Of a stretch of DNA of 64,000 nucleotides, positions 53,613-61,960 are shown piece after piece. The notes under the pieces were generated by a model, which was not told the origin of the DNA, did not search any database, and was given only the letters and a program-made list of their open reading frames with translations. The DNA is from Treponema berlinense (GTDB lineage: Bacteria > Spirochaetota > Spirochaetia > Treponematales > Treponemataceae): the NCBI RefSeq assembly GCF_900167025.1, contig NZ_FUXC01000012.1, forward strand, positions 37,062 to 101,061, read 5' to 3'. The number at the start of each line of letters is the position of its first letter. Position 1 is the stretch's first letter. The translations under genes were made by a program, and so were the position numbers.

Positions 53613-54083
53613 ATGAAATCTCAGCTCACCACTCTCTGTTATATAGAAAAAAACGGTTCTTATCTTATGCTTCACCGGGTAAAAAAACAAAACGACATCA
53701 ATCAGGACAAGTGGATTGGCGTGGGGGGACATTTTGAGCATCAGGAAAGCCCGGAAGACTGTCTTTTGCGGGAAGTTAAGGAAGAAACGGGGCTAACCCT
53801 CAAAAATTTTAATTTTCGGGGCATTGTAACCTTTGTTTCCGACGGAGAGCCGGCAGAATATATGTGTCTTTACACTTCTGACAGCTTTGAAGGCGAACTG
53901 ACTGACTGTGCAGAAGGCACCTTGGAGTGGGTTCCCTTTGAAAAAATTGAATCTCTGGAATTGTGGGAGGGAGACAAAATCTTTCTGCGGCTGCTGCACA
54001 CAGATGCCCCCTTTTTTTCCCTTAAACTGGTCTACAAAGACGGAAAACTTACGGAAAAATATCTGGATTCAAAACCGATTTAG
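53613..54083 (+). CDS. Nudix hydrolase
   Basis: The 156-residue protein carries a complete Nudix box, GGHFEHQESPEDCLLREVKEETGL (metal-binding REVKEE core near residues 57-62), within the usual fold. The short form with an N-terminal TLCYIEKNGSYLMLHRVKK resembles MutT-like 8-oxo-dGTP diphosphatases, but the substrate is not determined by sequence. The start at 53613 is chosen because a TATAAT lies just upstream; a longer reading from 53535 would run through the promoter. It is convergent with pheT across a shared terminator. Confidence 0.88.
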   Translation: MKSQLTTLCYIEKNGSYLMLHRVKKQNDINQDKWIGVGGHFEHQESPEDCLLREVKEETGLTLKNFNFRGIVTFVSDGEPAEYMCLYTSDSFEGELTDCAEGTLEWVPFEKIESLELWEGDKIFLRLLHTDAPFFSLKLVYKDGKLTEKYLDSKPI

Positions 54084-54152
54084 AGTTTTGAAAAGGGAGT
54101 TTTTTGTAGAATTGCTGGTTTTTAGCCGCAATTTGCCCTATCTGGCAAAAAA

Positions 54153-54208
54153 GGCCGTCCGCGAGACTCACAGGTTTTTGCCTGGGGGTTTTTGGACAGC
54201 CTTTTTTT
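54153..54208. terminator. Bidirectional terminator between the Nudix gene and pheT
   Basis: GGC-C-GTCC (54153-54160) pairs with GGAC-A-GCC (54194-54201), with A and T tracts outside. Confidence 0.7.
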
Positions 54209-54229
54209 ATTTTGCGTCTATGCTGTTTT

Positions 54230-56572
54230 CTATTCTACATCGCAGTTATCGGCTTTTTGTGTTGTAACGGGTTTTCCGGCGGCTAGAGCGTTTTTGCCGG
54301 CAATTACAAAACTGTGGTTTTGGATTTTGTAACTTACTTTGCAGAATTTATCTATGTCTATTTTTGCCGGCTTTTCTCCAGGTTCGCTGCCTTCCAGGGT
54401 AATTACGGTGCCAGGGGAAGCCCAAGGAGCGGTTAAAAGCTCAACTTTTTCCTTTCCGTCTTCGGTGTAGTCGCAGGCAAGCAACATTCCCCGGCTTTCT
54501 ACGCCCTTCATCTTGCGGGGTGCAAGGTTGGCGGCAATGATTACGTGTTTACCCAGCAGTTCTTCTTCCTTCAAGTATGGGCGCAATCCAGACTGAATGA
54601 TTCTTGGAGTTCCAGAACCGTCGTCCATTGTTTCGACGTACAGTTTGTCGCCCTGAGGATTTGTCTCAACTTTTTCGATTTTTGCAACTAAAAGTTCAAT
54701 GTGGCTGTTAAAGTAAGCTGCCGGGTCTGTTTCTGCAGGGCTTATGTTTCCAGCTGGTTTTGACTCGTTTTTTGCTTTTTCTGCCGGTTTTGAATGTGGT
54801 TTTTCTTTTGGCATGAGCGCTTCAATGTCAATTTCACCGGCAACACAAGGAACGATAATTCCCCAGTTTTCCAGAACCTGCGGATGAACTTCGCCAAAAA
54901 CACCAACTTGTTTTCCGTTGAGCATGATTGCAGCTTGTCTTCCAGGAATAAAGCGAGGGTCTTCAACTTCTTTTACGTCATATTTGTGGTCGAGAAGGTA
55001 AAGAAGTGTGCTTACTTCGCTTGCAAGACTGTTAAAGTTTGCATTGTTGCAGGCTGTCATAAATCCAAGCGACTGAATTGTTTTTGTTCCAGTGTTTTCG
55101 CTTGAATCCAGGAAAGCAACTTTTCCGATTTCGAAAATTTTGTGAGGGAATACAGCCTGTCCTGCCTGACTTTCTGCTCTCAACAAAGAGGCAATGATTG
55201 AAGGCCGAACAAACTGATAGTTTTCGCTCATTGGGTTTGAAATTTCGATTACGTTTTCTGAACTTACGCACATGCGGTCGATATAGTCGCGTTTTGAACC
55301 AAGATAGTTAAAAATCATTTCCTGATAACCAAGACCGACCATAATTTCTTTTGCCTTGCGGCTAAAAAGCGTAACGTCAGAAAGCTGTCCAACTGTAAAA
55401 TCGCTTGGACGAACAGGTTTAAAATTGTCCAGGCCAACGCCAATCATGACATCTTCGATTATATCAACTTCGTGCAAAAAGTCGTTTCTGTATGGAGGCG
55501 GATTGAGAACAAATTCAACATCGTTTTTATTTGCCTTGAGATAAGATGCGGTTTTTTCAGAAGCGTCAAAATCTTTGGCAGAAACATCGTTGTCCATTCT
55601 GGCAAGCGCATCCAAAACTTCATCTTTTGTCAAATCGCAGCCAAGTTTTTTATTGATTGCCGCAAGTGTTGTTTTTGTTGATGGCTGGAAATAGAACGGA
55701 GCAACAACTTCTTTTCCGAGAGCGGTTTCGTATGGATGAACAACCTTTACCGGCAAAATTTCATAACCTGCATCAAAGAAGTCACAGGCAACAATATTTG
55801 CAGAAAGCATAAGGTTTTCCATGTTGTCGCCAGTAAGCTCAACCATAAGGTCTTTGTCGCCAACCTGCACTGCTCCAAGTGTTGCGGAATTGATAACAGG
55901 AGCCATTGAAAGAACTTCGTCAGTGTCGTCTGTCAAAAGCGGAAATTTCGGCAAATCTTTAATAATCCAGCCAAAATCCTTGCCTTTTGGGTGTTCGGTC
56001 AAAATCTGACGGCAAGTCATAGGCTGCTCGCACTGCAAAGGAACAAAAGAAGTTTTGTCAGGATCAACAGCCTTGTAATGACAAGGCCACTTAATATCAG
56101 CCATTCTGTAAACGCCCATAGAAATTGAACGGCGCTTGCGGCCAAAGTTCCAGCAGAGTTTTTCCTGAGTCTGGATAATGTCTTTTAACATTGGATCATC
56201 GATTGGCTTTCCAGAAATTACAAAACTTACCATGTACGGACGAATATTTTTCATTTCCGGATCAACCGTAATTACGCGGTCTGCACAATCTTTTACGCTG
56301 TCTTTTTTAGACAAAAAAGAAGAATAATTTGAGCGTTTTGCGCCCTCGTGAATACGGAGCTGACGAGTAACGCCACCTGTCGACCAAAGGTCAGGACGGT
56401 TTGTGTCGTTCAATTCGATTTTAATAACGCGTTCATTTTCCGGCTGAGACATATCCGGTTTTTCATCGAGTTCAGCTTTAGCAAAAGTAAGCTTTTTTTC
56501 CAAGGTGTCAAAGTCGTATTTTTTTCCAAGAAGATTAAAAAACAGATTTTCGTTTACTTCAATTTTTGGCAT
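54230..56572 (-). CDS. pheT: Phenylalanyl-tRNA synthetase beta subunit, archaeal type with C-terminal tRNA-binding domain
   Basis: PheT partners PheS in charging tRNA-Phe. Residues about 1-590 follow the archaeal/eukaryotic beta-subunit plan: NDTNRPDLWSTGGVTRQLRI, a B3/B4-type region with GVYRMADI, PPPYRNDFLHEVDIIEDVMI, SNPMSENYQFVRPSIIASLL and VFGEVHPQVLENWGI. This subunit is normally about 550-600 residues. After a Lys/Glu/Pro linker (about 595-625), residues about 630-780 add an EMAPII/Trbp111-type OB-fold tRNA-binding domain (HIELLVAKIEKVETNPQGDK, NLAPRKMKGVESRGMLLAC). Total length is 780. Spirochaetes are known for archaeal-type PheRS. No pheS is seen here. Confidence 0.92.
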   Translation of the reverse strand: MPKIEVNENLFFNLLGKKYDFDTLEKKLTFAKAELDEKPDMSQPENERVIKIELNDTNRPDLWSTGGVTRQLRIHEGAKRSNYSSFLSKKDSVKDCADRVITVDPEMKNIRPYMVSFVISGKPIDDPMLKDIIQTQEKLCWNFGRKRRSISMGVYRMADIKWPCHYKAVDPDKTSFVPLQCEQPMTCRQILTEHPKGKDFGWIIKDLPKFPLLTDDTDEVLSMAPVINSATLGAVQVGDKDLMVELTGDNMENLMLSANIVACDFFDAGYEILPVKVVHPYETALGKEVVAPFYFQPSTKTTLAAINKKLGCDLTKDEVLDALARMDNDVSAKDFDASEKTASYLKANKNDVEFVLNPPPYRNDFLHEVDIIEDVMIGVGLDNFKPVRPSDFTVGQLSDVTLFSRKAKEIMVGLGYQEMIFNYLGSKRDYIDRMCVSSENVIEISNPMSENYQFVRPSIIASLLRAESQAGQAVFPHKIFEIGKVAFLDSSENTGTKTIQSLGFMTACNNANFNSLASEVSTLLYLLDHKYDVKEVEDPRFIPGRQAAIMLNGKQVGVFGEVHPQVLENWGIIVPCVAGEIDIEALMPKEKPHSKPAEKAKNESKPAGNISPAETDPAAYFNSHIELLVAKIEKVETNPQGDKLYVETMDDGSGTPRIIQSGLRPYLKEEELLGKHVIIAANLAPRKMKGVESRGMLLACDYTEDGKEKVELLTAPWASPGTVITLEGSEPGEKPAKIDIDKFCKVSYKIQNHSFVIAGKNALAAGKPVTTQKADNCDVE

Positions 56573-56707
56573 GATTTTCCTCTAATTTTCGCGTTTAATT
56601 GCCTTTAAAATAATAGAAAAATTATATCGAATTAAAACTTTGCTGTCCACAAAAGCAAAATCTTCGCGAGGCTTGCGCAGTTTTTTAAGGAAGTTAAAAG
56701 CGGGAGA

Positions 56708-57049
56708 TTATTTTTTATTTCTGTCAGAAACATGGTTTAGCGAATATAGATTTGAAGACGGCTTGTCCAAAATAAATTCAATCGCCTGATTTAATTTTGA
56801 CTGAAGTTCTTCCTTTAAATACATTTGGTCGGAATCGTAGCTTAAAAGAAATTTTGCATCGATGTTCAGGGCTTTAGAAACCGCTGTTAAAGTGTGGGCA
56901 GACGGCCAGCGTCCTTTTTCCATGTTGCGGATTGTGTTTACAGCAACACCGCTTTTTTCGGATAATTTTTCTTGTGTAATGTGCCTTTCGTGTCTGATTC
57001 TTTTTACGTTGTCACCGATTATTTCGCCAAGACTTTTATCGCTGTTCAT
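56708..57049 (-). CDS. XRE-family helix-turn-helix protein
   Basis: The 113-residue protein has a Cro/C1-type HTH at about residues 8-66: IGDNVKRIRHERHITQEKLS, then SGVAVNTIRNMEKGRWPSAH and TLTAVSKALNID. The C-terminal 45 residues are helical and probably mediate dimerisation. It may regulate itself or a neighbour, as the divergent yhbY lies 143 bp away. The ATG has no Shine-Dalgarno sequence, and a TATAAA lies 8 nt upstream, so it too may be leaderless. Confidence 0.85.
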   Translation of the reverse strand: MNSDKSLGEIIGDNVKRIRHERHITQEKLSEKSGVAVNTIRNMEKGRWPSAHTLTAVSKALNIDAKFLLSYDSDQMYLKEELQSKLNQAIEFILDKPSSNLYSLNHVSDRNKK

Positions 57050-57156
57050 TTTAAAAATTTATATCGGAATTACTTACAAAAACAGACTTGCTTATTGTTG
57101 AAAATACATCAAAATGACCAATAAGTTGCGGTTTGCTAAGCAAAAAATCTCTTTAA

Positions 57157-57185
57157 TTGATATTTTTTTCTACAAAAGATATTAT
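57157..57185 (+). promoter_or_regulatory. Promoter of yhbY, predicted leaderless
   Basis: TTGATA (57157-57162), 17 nt, TATTAT (57180-57185), then 7 nt to the ATG. Confidence 0.7.
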
Positions 57186-57192
57186 TCCTTTT

Positions 57193-57504
57193 ATGATTGA
57201 ATTAACTAGCAAACAGAGAAAATTCCTGGAAAAATCAGCTCAGCCAATGTCGCCGCTTGTTTTGATTGGTGGCGCCGGAGTGACAGAAGAGCAGATAAAG
57301 CAAATTCAGGCGGTTATAAAAATTCACGAGCTTATTAAAGTGAAATTTAACGAGTTTAAAGACGAAAAAAAAGAACTTGCAAGAGCGATTGAAGAAAAAA
57401 CAGACTCGACTCTTGTGCGCATAATTGGAAATGTTGCGATTTTTTACAAAGAAGCCGAAAAAATGGCTGACAGAAAATTTGCAAAAGGACTTTTAAAAGC
57501 GTAA
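57193..57504 (+). CDS. yhbY: YhbY-type CRM-domain RNA-binding protein
   Basis: The 103-residue protein is a single CRM (CRS1-YhbY) domain: MIELTSKQRKFLEKSAQPMS, the GGAG loop within LVLIGGAGVTEEQI, then VKFNEF and VRIIGNVAIFYKEA. YhbY associates with pre-50S ribosomal particles. ATG 57193 is chosen over an upstream in-frame TTG (57157), which coincides with the -35 box. No Shine-Dalgarno sequence precedes the ATG. Confidence 0.92.
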   Translation: MIELTSKQRKFLEKSAQPMSPLVLIGGAGVTEEQIKQIQAVIKIHELIKVKFNEFKDEKKELARAIEEKTDSTLVRIIGNVAIFYKEAEKMADRKFAKGLLKA

Positions 57505-57707
57505 AAAAAATTGTCGGTTTTTCTTGAAAAAGCGCAAGGTGTTGCCTGTTAAATTAAAATATTCTGTTATAAATTTATTTTGATTTAGTTGCAGTAAAAA
57601 TTCGTAAAGTCTTACCAGAAAAATAATTCTTTTAGAATCTGCCGCTGAATCCGGGCTTTTTGATAAGTTTTATCTTTAAGCCCTTTTGCAATTTTAAAAG
57701 GCGGAAC

Positions 57708-57850
57708 GGGCAATGCTGCGGCGGACGCGGCGGCCGAAGTTGCCGTAGGCAATGAGCGTGAGCGAAGCCAGAGCGGCCGGTCTGACGGTTGAAAAAACGC
57801 AAAAAGAAAGTCTTAAAACTGGCAGAAGAATGGCGCCCGAAAATTCCCCG
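57708..57850. repeat. GC-rich intergenic repeat, copy C3
   Basis: Contains GGGCAATGCTGC, GGCGGCCGAAG, GGCAATGAGCGTGAGCGAAGCC (similar to part of copy B2) and CGGCCGG. It reaches almost to the queH start. The rest of the 351-bp gap (57505-57707) shows no gene. Confidence 0.5.
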
Positions 57851-57855
57851 AAAAA

Positions 57856-58536
57856 ATGGAAAAAATAAATTATCAAAAAGAACTTGAAAAAATAATTTCG
57901 CAGTTTTCGCAGAATCAGGACGGAAATAAACCTTCGCTTTTGCTGCATGCTTGTTGCGGACCTTGCAGCAGTTATGTAATCGAGTATCTTTCTGGAATTT
58001 TTGATATAACAATTTACTATTATAATCCGAATATTCACCCGGAAAATGAGTATTTTAGGCGGCTTGAAGAATTAAAAAAATTTTTGACGGTTTTTCCCGA
58101 TGCCTTAAAAAACAAGGTTAAGCTCGTTGTTGATGATTATAATCCGGAAGATTTTTTTGCTGCGACAAATGTCAGAAACGAAGTTGAGCTTCAAAAAGAA
58201 AGGGAACGCGGAGAACGGTGCCGCCGCTGCTACAGGTTGAGAATGAGCCGTTCCTGGGATTTTGCCTGCAAGAATGGTTTTGACTGGTTTACGACAACTT
58301 TGAGCATAAGTCCGCACAAAGACAGCCAGATGATAAACGAAATTGGAATTGCGCTGGAAAAGGCGGAGAATGGCGGTTTTGCAAAGACGAGATTTTTGGT
58401 TTCGGATTTTAAGAAAAAAGGCGGATTTTTAAGGAGCACGCAGCTTTCGGACGAATATGGACTTTGGCGGCAGGATTATTGTGGTTGCGTTTTTTCTATG
58501 CAAAATAATAAAATAGAAGAAAACGAAAATCGTTAA
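57856..58536 (+). CDS. queH: Epoxyqueuosine reductase QueH
   Basis: QueH catalyses the last step of queuosine synthesis, reducing epoxyqueuosine in tRNA; it replaces QueG in many bacteria. The 226-residue protein has the diagnostic LLLHACCGPCSSYV near residue 30, then YYYNPNIHP, the RCRRCYRLRM cysteine pair, TTTLSISPHKD and the C-terminal RQDYCGCVFS. These cysteines bind the iron-sulphur cluster and metal. No clear Shine-Dalgarno sequence precedes the ATG, which lies just after a repeat. The next gene, argA, follows after 9 nt. Confidence 0.93.
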   Translation: MEKINYQKELEKIISQFSQNQDGNKPSLLLHACCGPCSSYVIEYLSGIFDITIYYYNPNIHPENEYFRRLEELKKFLTVFPDALKNKVKLVVDDYNPEDFFAATNVRNEVELQKERERGERCRRCYRLRMSRSWDFACKNGFDWFTTTLSISPHKDSQMINEIGIALEKAENGGFAKTRFLVSDFKKKGGFLRSTQLSDEYGLWRQDYCGCVFSMQNNKIEENENR

Positions 58537-58545
58537 GGGAAAAAT

Positions 58546-59928
58546 ATGACGCAGGCTGAAAAATCGATTCAAGAAAGGGCGGACAGTATTCGCGATGTAA
58601 TCCGGTACATTGGAAGGTTTAACAACGCGATTGTCGTAATTTATATTGACGACAGAATTATAGATTCGCCAATGTTTACGAGCCATATTCACGATATTGG
58701 GCTTATAAAGCAGTCTGGATTGAAAGTTCTTTTGGTTCCCGGTGCGCATAAAAGAATTGATGGAATTCTTTCAAAAAATTCAATTGAATGGACGAGTTGC
58801 AACGGAAGCCGGATTACTTCTCCTCAGGCAATGGAGCTTATAAAAACCGCCGCCTTTGAAGTTGCAAACAACGTTATGACAAGCCTTGCAGGAGAGCACA
58901 TAACTGCCGTAATCGGAAACTGGGTTCGGGCGCGTGGAAAAGGCGTTATAAACGGAATTGATTTTGGAACGGCCGGCGAAATTGACAAAATTGACGATTT
59001 GAGCCTGAAAACTGTTTTGGAAGACGGTTTTATTCCGATTTTTCCGTGTATTGGCTGGAGTCTGAACGGAAAACCTTACAATATTTCTTCGATGCAGCTT
59101 GCAACTCAGCTGGCTGTTCATTTGAAGGCGGACAAACTGTTTTTTCTTGTGCCGGATGGCGAAGTTACAGAAAAAAATTTTAAACTTCCTGAGGGAATCG
59201 GACTCTCGCCGGAAGGTCATGTGCCGGCTTTGAATATTGAAGAAGCTGAAGAATTTATTTCGGTTAATGAAGATGAAGAAAAATTAAAAGCTTCTGACAA
59301 AAAAATTGTTTTTGAAAAAGAAAATGCCCTGCGCAAAAACATAATTTCGATTTTAAAGCTTTCTAAAGAAGCGTGTAAAAAAGGTGTTGCTCGTGCGCAT
59401 ATTTTGAACGGCAGTGTTGATGGAACTTTGCCTTGCGAAATTTTTAGCAATTTGGGTTCTGGAACTATGGTTTATTCGTCGGATTATGGAAAAATCCGGG
59501 CAATGCGGCGCGAAGATATTTCTCAGGTGCTTTCGATAATAAGGCCTTTTGTTTTGGACGGAATTTTGCTTCCTCGCACAGAAGAGCAGCTCGAAGCGTC
59601 TTACAGCGATTATATTGTTTTTGAAATTGACGGTGCGGTTCGTGCTTGCTCTGCCCTGCATATTTACGACAGGACACAGGCAGAAATTGCGGCCGTTGCG
59701 GTTGATAAGACTTTTGCGCATATTGGAATCGGACCAAAAATGATTGCTTATCTTATCGAAAAAGCAAAAACGATAAATCTTGAAAGCATTTTTATTTTGA
59801 CGACGCAAACCGCCGACTGGTTTGAAAGCCAGGGTTTTAAAGCTGATTCGGTTGACTCGCTTCCAGAAAAACGCCGGAAAATGTGGAACGAAAAGCGCGG
59901 TTCAAAAGTTTTTAGGCTTTTTCTTTAG
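58546..59928 (+). CDS. argA: N-acetylglutamate synthase (amino-acid kinase plus GNAT)
   Basis: ArgA acetylates glutamate, the first step of arginine biosynthesis. The 460-residue protein has an amino-acid-kinase-like domain (about 15-290; LLVPGAHKRIDGIL, PIFPCIGWSLNGKPYNISS) and a C-terminal GNAT domain (about 310-455; IRAMRREDISQVLSIIRPFV, AEIAAVAVDKTFAHIGIG). This is the classical ArgA layout. The regulatory kinase-like domain is where arginine inhibits the enzyme in relatives. A GGGAAAAAT lies before the start, 9 nt after queH. Confidence 0.93.
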   Translation: MTQAEKSIQERADSIRDVIRYIGRFNNAIVVIYIDDRIIDSPMFTSHIHDIGLIKQSGLKVLLVPGAHKRIDGILSKNSIEWTSCNGSRITSPQAMELIKTAAFEVANNVMTSLAGEHITAVIGNWVRARGKGVINGIDFGTAGEIDKIDDLSLKTVLEDGFIPIFPCIGWSLNGKPYNISSMQLATQLAVHLKADKLFFLVPDGEVTEKNFKLPEGIGLSPEGHVPALNIEEAEEFISVNEDEEKLKASDKKIVFEKENALRKNIISILKLSKEACKKGVARAHILNGSVDGTLPCEIFSNLGSGTMVYSSDYGKIRAMRREDISQVLSIIRPFVLDGILLPRTEEQLEASYSDYIVFEIDGAVRACSALHIYDRTQAEIAAVAVDKTFAHIGIGPKMIAYLIEKAKTINLESIFILTTQTADWFESQGFKADSVDSLPEKRRKMWNEKRGSKVFRLFL

Positions 59929-59945
59929 TTTTTTAATAAGAACGC

Positions 59946-60057
59946 AAAACTTAGCCCGTGCCGGAGCAGCGCGCAGCGTTAAAAAAGCGTCCTGCGCTTT
60001 TTTAATGGAGCAAAAGCGGAACTGCGCAGGGACGGTTTGAGAGAAAAATGTGCTCCA
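59946..60057 (+). repeat. Family A structured intergenic repeat, copy A4
   Basis: AAACTTAGCCCG, an 11-bp perfect hairpin (59979-59989 with 59995-60005), AATGGAGC, AGCGGAAC, GACGGTTTGAGAG and the GAGAAAAATGTGCTCCA end. Confidence 0.75.
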
Positions 60058-60187
60058 TTTTATAATTATAAGTTTTTTGTTTTAATTGAATAAACACGAG
60101 ATTTTCTGTAAAATTGTATTGTTATATAGAAACAAAATGATTAAAAGACAAAAATCCGGAAAAAACTGGATTTTTTGGGAGTAACTT

Positions 60188-61735
60188 ATGGATTGGACGT
60201 TGATAGCAAAAATCAGCGCGTTTGTTCTTTATTTGGGCGTGATGATTTATGTTGGTTTGAGCAATGCAAGCAAGAACAACACTTCTTCGGACTTTTTTCT
60301 TGGTGGACGAAATGTTGGTCCTTGGGTAACTGCGCTTTCGGCTGAAGCTTCTGACTCTTCTGCCTGGCTTTTGATGGGGCTTCCTGGCCTTTGCTATCTT
60401 GGCGGCGTAAAAGAAACTTTTTGGACTGCGCTTGGTTTGTGTGTTGGAACTTACATTAGCTGGCTTTTTGTTGCCAAGCCTTTGCGCAAATGTTCGGTTT
60501 CGTTCGGCGACTCGATTACGATTCCTGAATTTTTTAAAAATCGCCTGAACGACAAGAGCAACCTTCTTTCGGTTATTTCCGTAATTCTTATCGTATTTTT
60601 CTTTACGATTTATACGGCTTCGGGTTTTGTTGCCTGTGCAAAGCTTTTTAATTCGGTTTTTGGACTTCCGTATCATGCCGGTCTTGCAATCGGTCTTGTC
60701 GTAATTTTGTGCTACACGATTACAGGCGGATATATTGCCGTTTGTACGACGGACTTTATTCAGGGAGCGCTCATTTTCTTTGCAATCGTAATTTCTGGAA
60801 TAATTGCCGTAATTTCGCTGGGCGGACCTTCGGCGGCTCTTGCAAGTGTTCAGAGTTTTGATGCGAATGCCGTTGCCGGAAAATTTGGCGAAACTCTCAA
60901 AAATGCGTTTGTCGCAAACAAAAGTTACAGCGCAATGAATATTGTTTCCGCCTTGGCGTGGGGACTTGGTTATCTTGGAATGCCGCATATTATCGTAAGA
61001 TTTATGGGAATTGATTCTCCAGAATCAATCACAAAAGCACGCAGAATCGGCATTTCGTGGATGGTAATTTCGTATATTGGAACATTTGTAATCGGAACAG
61101 TTGGAACCGCATTCTTGTTAAAGCACGGAATTGTCCTCGGTCTTGACGCAGGAACAGTTGTTGAAGGCGTAAAAGCGACTGGCGACGCTGAAACGATTTT
61201 TTCAGTAACAATGCAGAATATTTATCCGGCTTTTATTGCAGGAATTTTCCTTTGCGCAATTTTGGCGGCTTCAATGTCAACCGCCGACTCGCAGCTTTTG
61301 TCGGCTTCTTCTGCTGTTGGACAGGACATTTTTAAGGGAATTATAAAAAAGAATGCAAGTGAAAAAGAAGTTTTGAACGTAAGCCGCTTTACAGTATTTT
61401 TGATTGCCCTGATTGCACTTTTGCTTTCGCTTAACCCGAATTCTTCGATTTTTGGTCTGGTTTCTTATGCCTGGGCTGGATTTGGAGCAACATTTGGACC
61501 TTTGGTTCTTCTTTCGCTTTATTGGCGCGGATTGACTGCAAAAGGCGCAATAGCCGGACTTATCGGTGGCGGCGTTGTCGTAGTAATATGGCACAAACTT
61601 TCGGGCGGAATTTTCAATCTTTACGAAATAGTTCCAGGATTTGTAGTTTGCCTTGTTCTTGCCGTGGTAGTCTCGTTAATTACAAAAAAAGACAAGAACG
61701 TGCTTGAACAGTTTGACGCTTACAAAAAAGCCTAA
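60188..61735 (+). CDS. putP: Sodium/proline symporter
   Basis: PutP is a sodium:solute symporter that imports L-proline. The 515-residue protein has about thirteen membrane segments and the LeuT fold. Supporting matches are DFFLGGRNVGPWVTALSAEA, DSSAWLLMGLPGLCYLGG, the GGYIAVCTTDFIQG sodium-site helix, MPHIIVRFMGI and ILAASMSTADSQLLSASSAV. A GGAG lies 7 nt before the start. It is a single-gene unit with a strong terminator. Confidence 0.93.
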   Translation: MDWTLIAKISAFVLYLGVMIYVGLSNASKNNTSSDFFLGGRNVGPWVTALSAEASDSSAWLLMGLPGLCYLGGVKETFWTALGLCVGTYISWLFVAKPLRKCSVSFGDSITIPEFFKNRLNDKSNLLSVISVILIVFFFTIYTASGFVACAKLFNSVFGLPYHAGLAIGLVVILCYTITGGYIAVCTTDFIQGALIFFAIVISGIIAVISLGGPSAALASVQSFDANAVAGKFGETLKNAFVANKSYSAMNIVSALAWGLGYLGMPHIIVRFMGIDSPESITKARRIGISWMVISYIGTFVIGTVGTAFLLKHGIVLGLDAGTVVEGVKATGDAETIFSVTMQNIYPAFIAGIFLCAILAASMSTADSQLLSASSAVGQDIFKGIIKKNASEKEVLNVSRFTVFLIALIALLLSLNPNSSIFGLVSYAWAGFGATFGPLVLLSLYWRGLTAKGAIAGLIGGGVVVVIWHKLSGGIFNLYEIVPGFVVCLVLAVVVSLITKKDKNVLEQFDAYKKA

Positions 61736-61756
61736 AAAAATATAAAAACTAAAAAA

Positions 61757-61796
61757 GCGGTGGTTTTGAAAATCAGTCAAAATCATCGTTTTTTTT
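61757..61796 (+). terminator. Terminator after putP
   Basis: A 13-bp stem with G-U pairs (61757-61769 with 61777-61789) running into T8. Confidence 0.8.
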
Positions 61797-61813
61797 ATTT
61801 TAAAGAATTTAAA

Positions 61814-61930
61814 GGAGCGCACCACAGCCACAAACCGGCTTCTTCACGGTTCCGCTTAAGCTCCATTCAAAAGACGGAAAACTTTTCCGCCCTTTGAACG
61901 CTCCGCGCCGTTCCGATCCGGGCTAAGTTT
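61814..61930 (-). repeat. Family A structured intergenic repeat, copy A5
   Basis: On the minus strand: AAACTTAGCCCGG, a 12-bp hairpin (61866-61877 with 61887-61898, two G-U), AATGGAGC, AAGCGGAACC, AGCCGGTTTGTGG and a GCGCTCC end. Confidence 0.72.
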
Positions 61931-61960
61931 TTCCGCAAATGCGGCATTTTTTGCTTTTTT

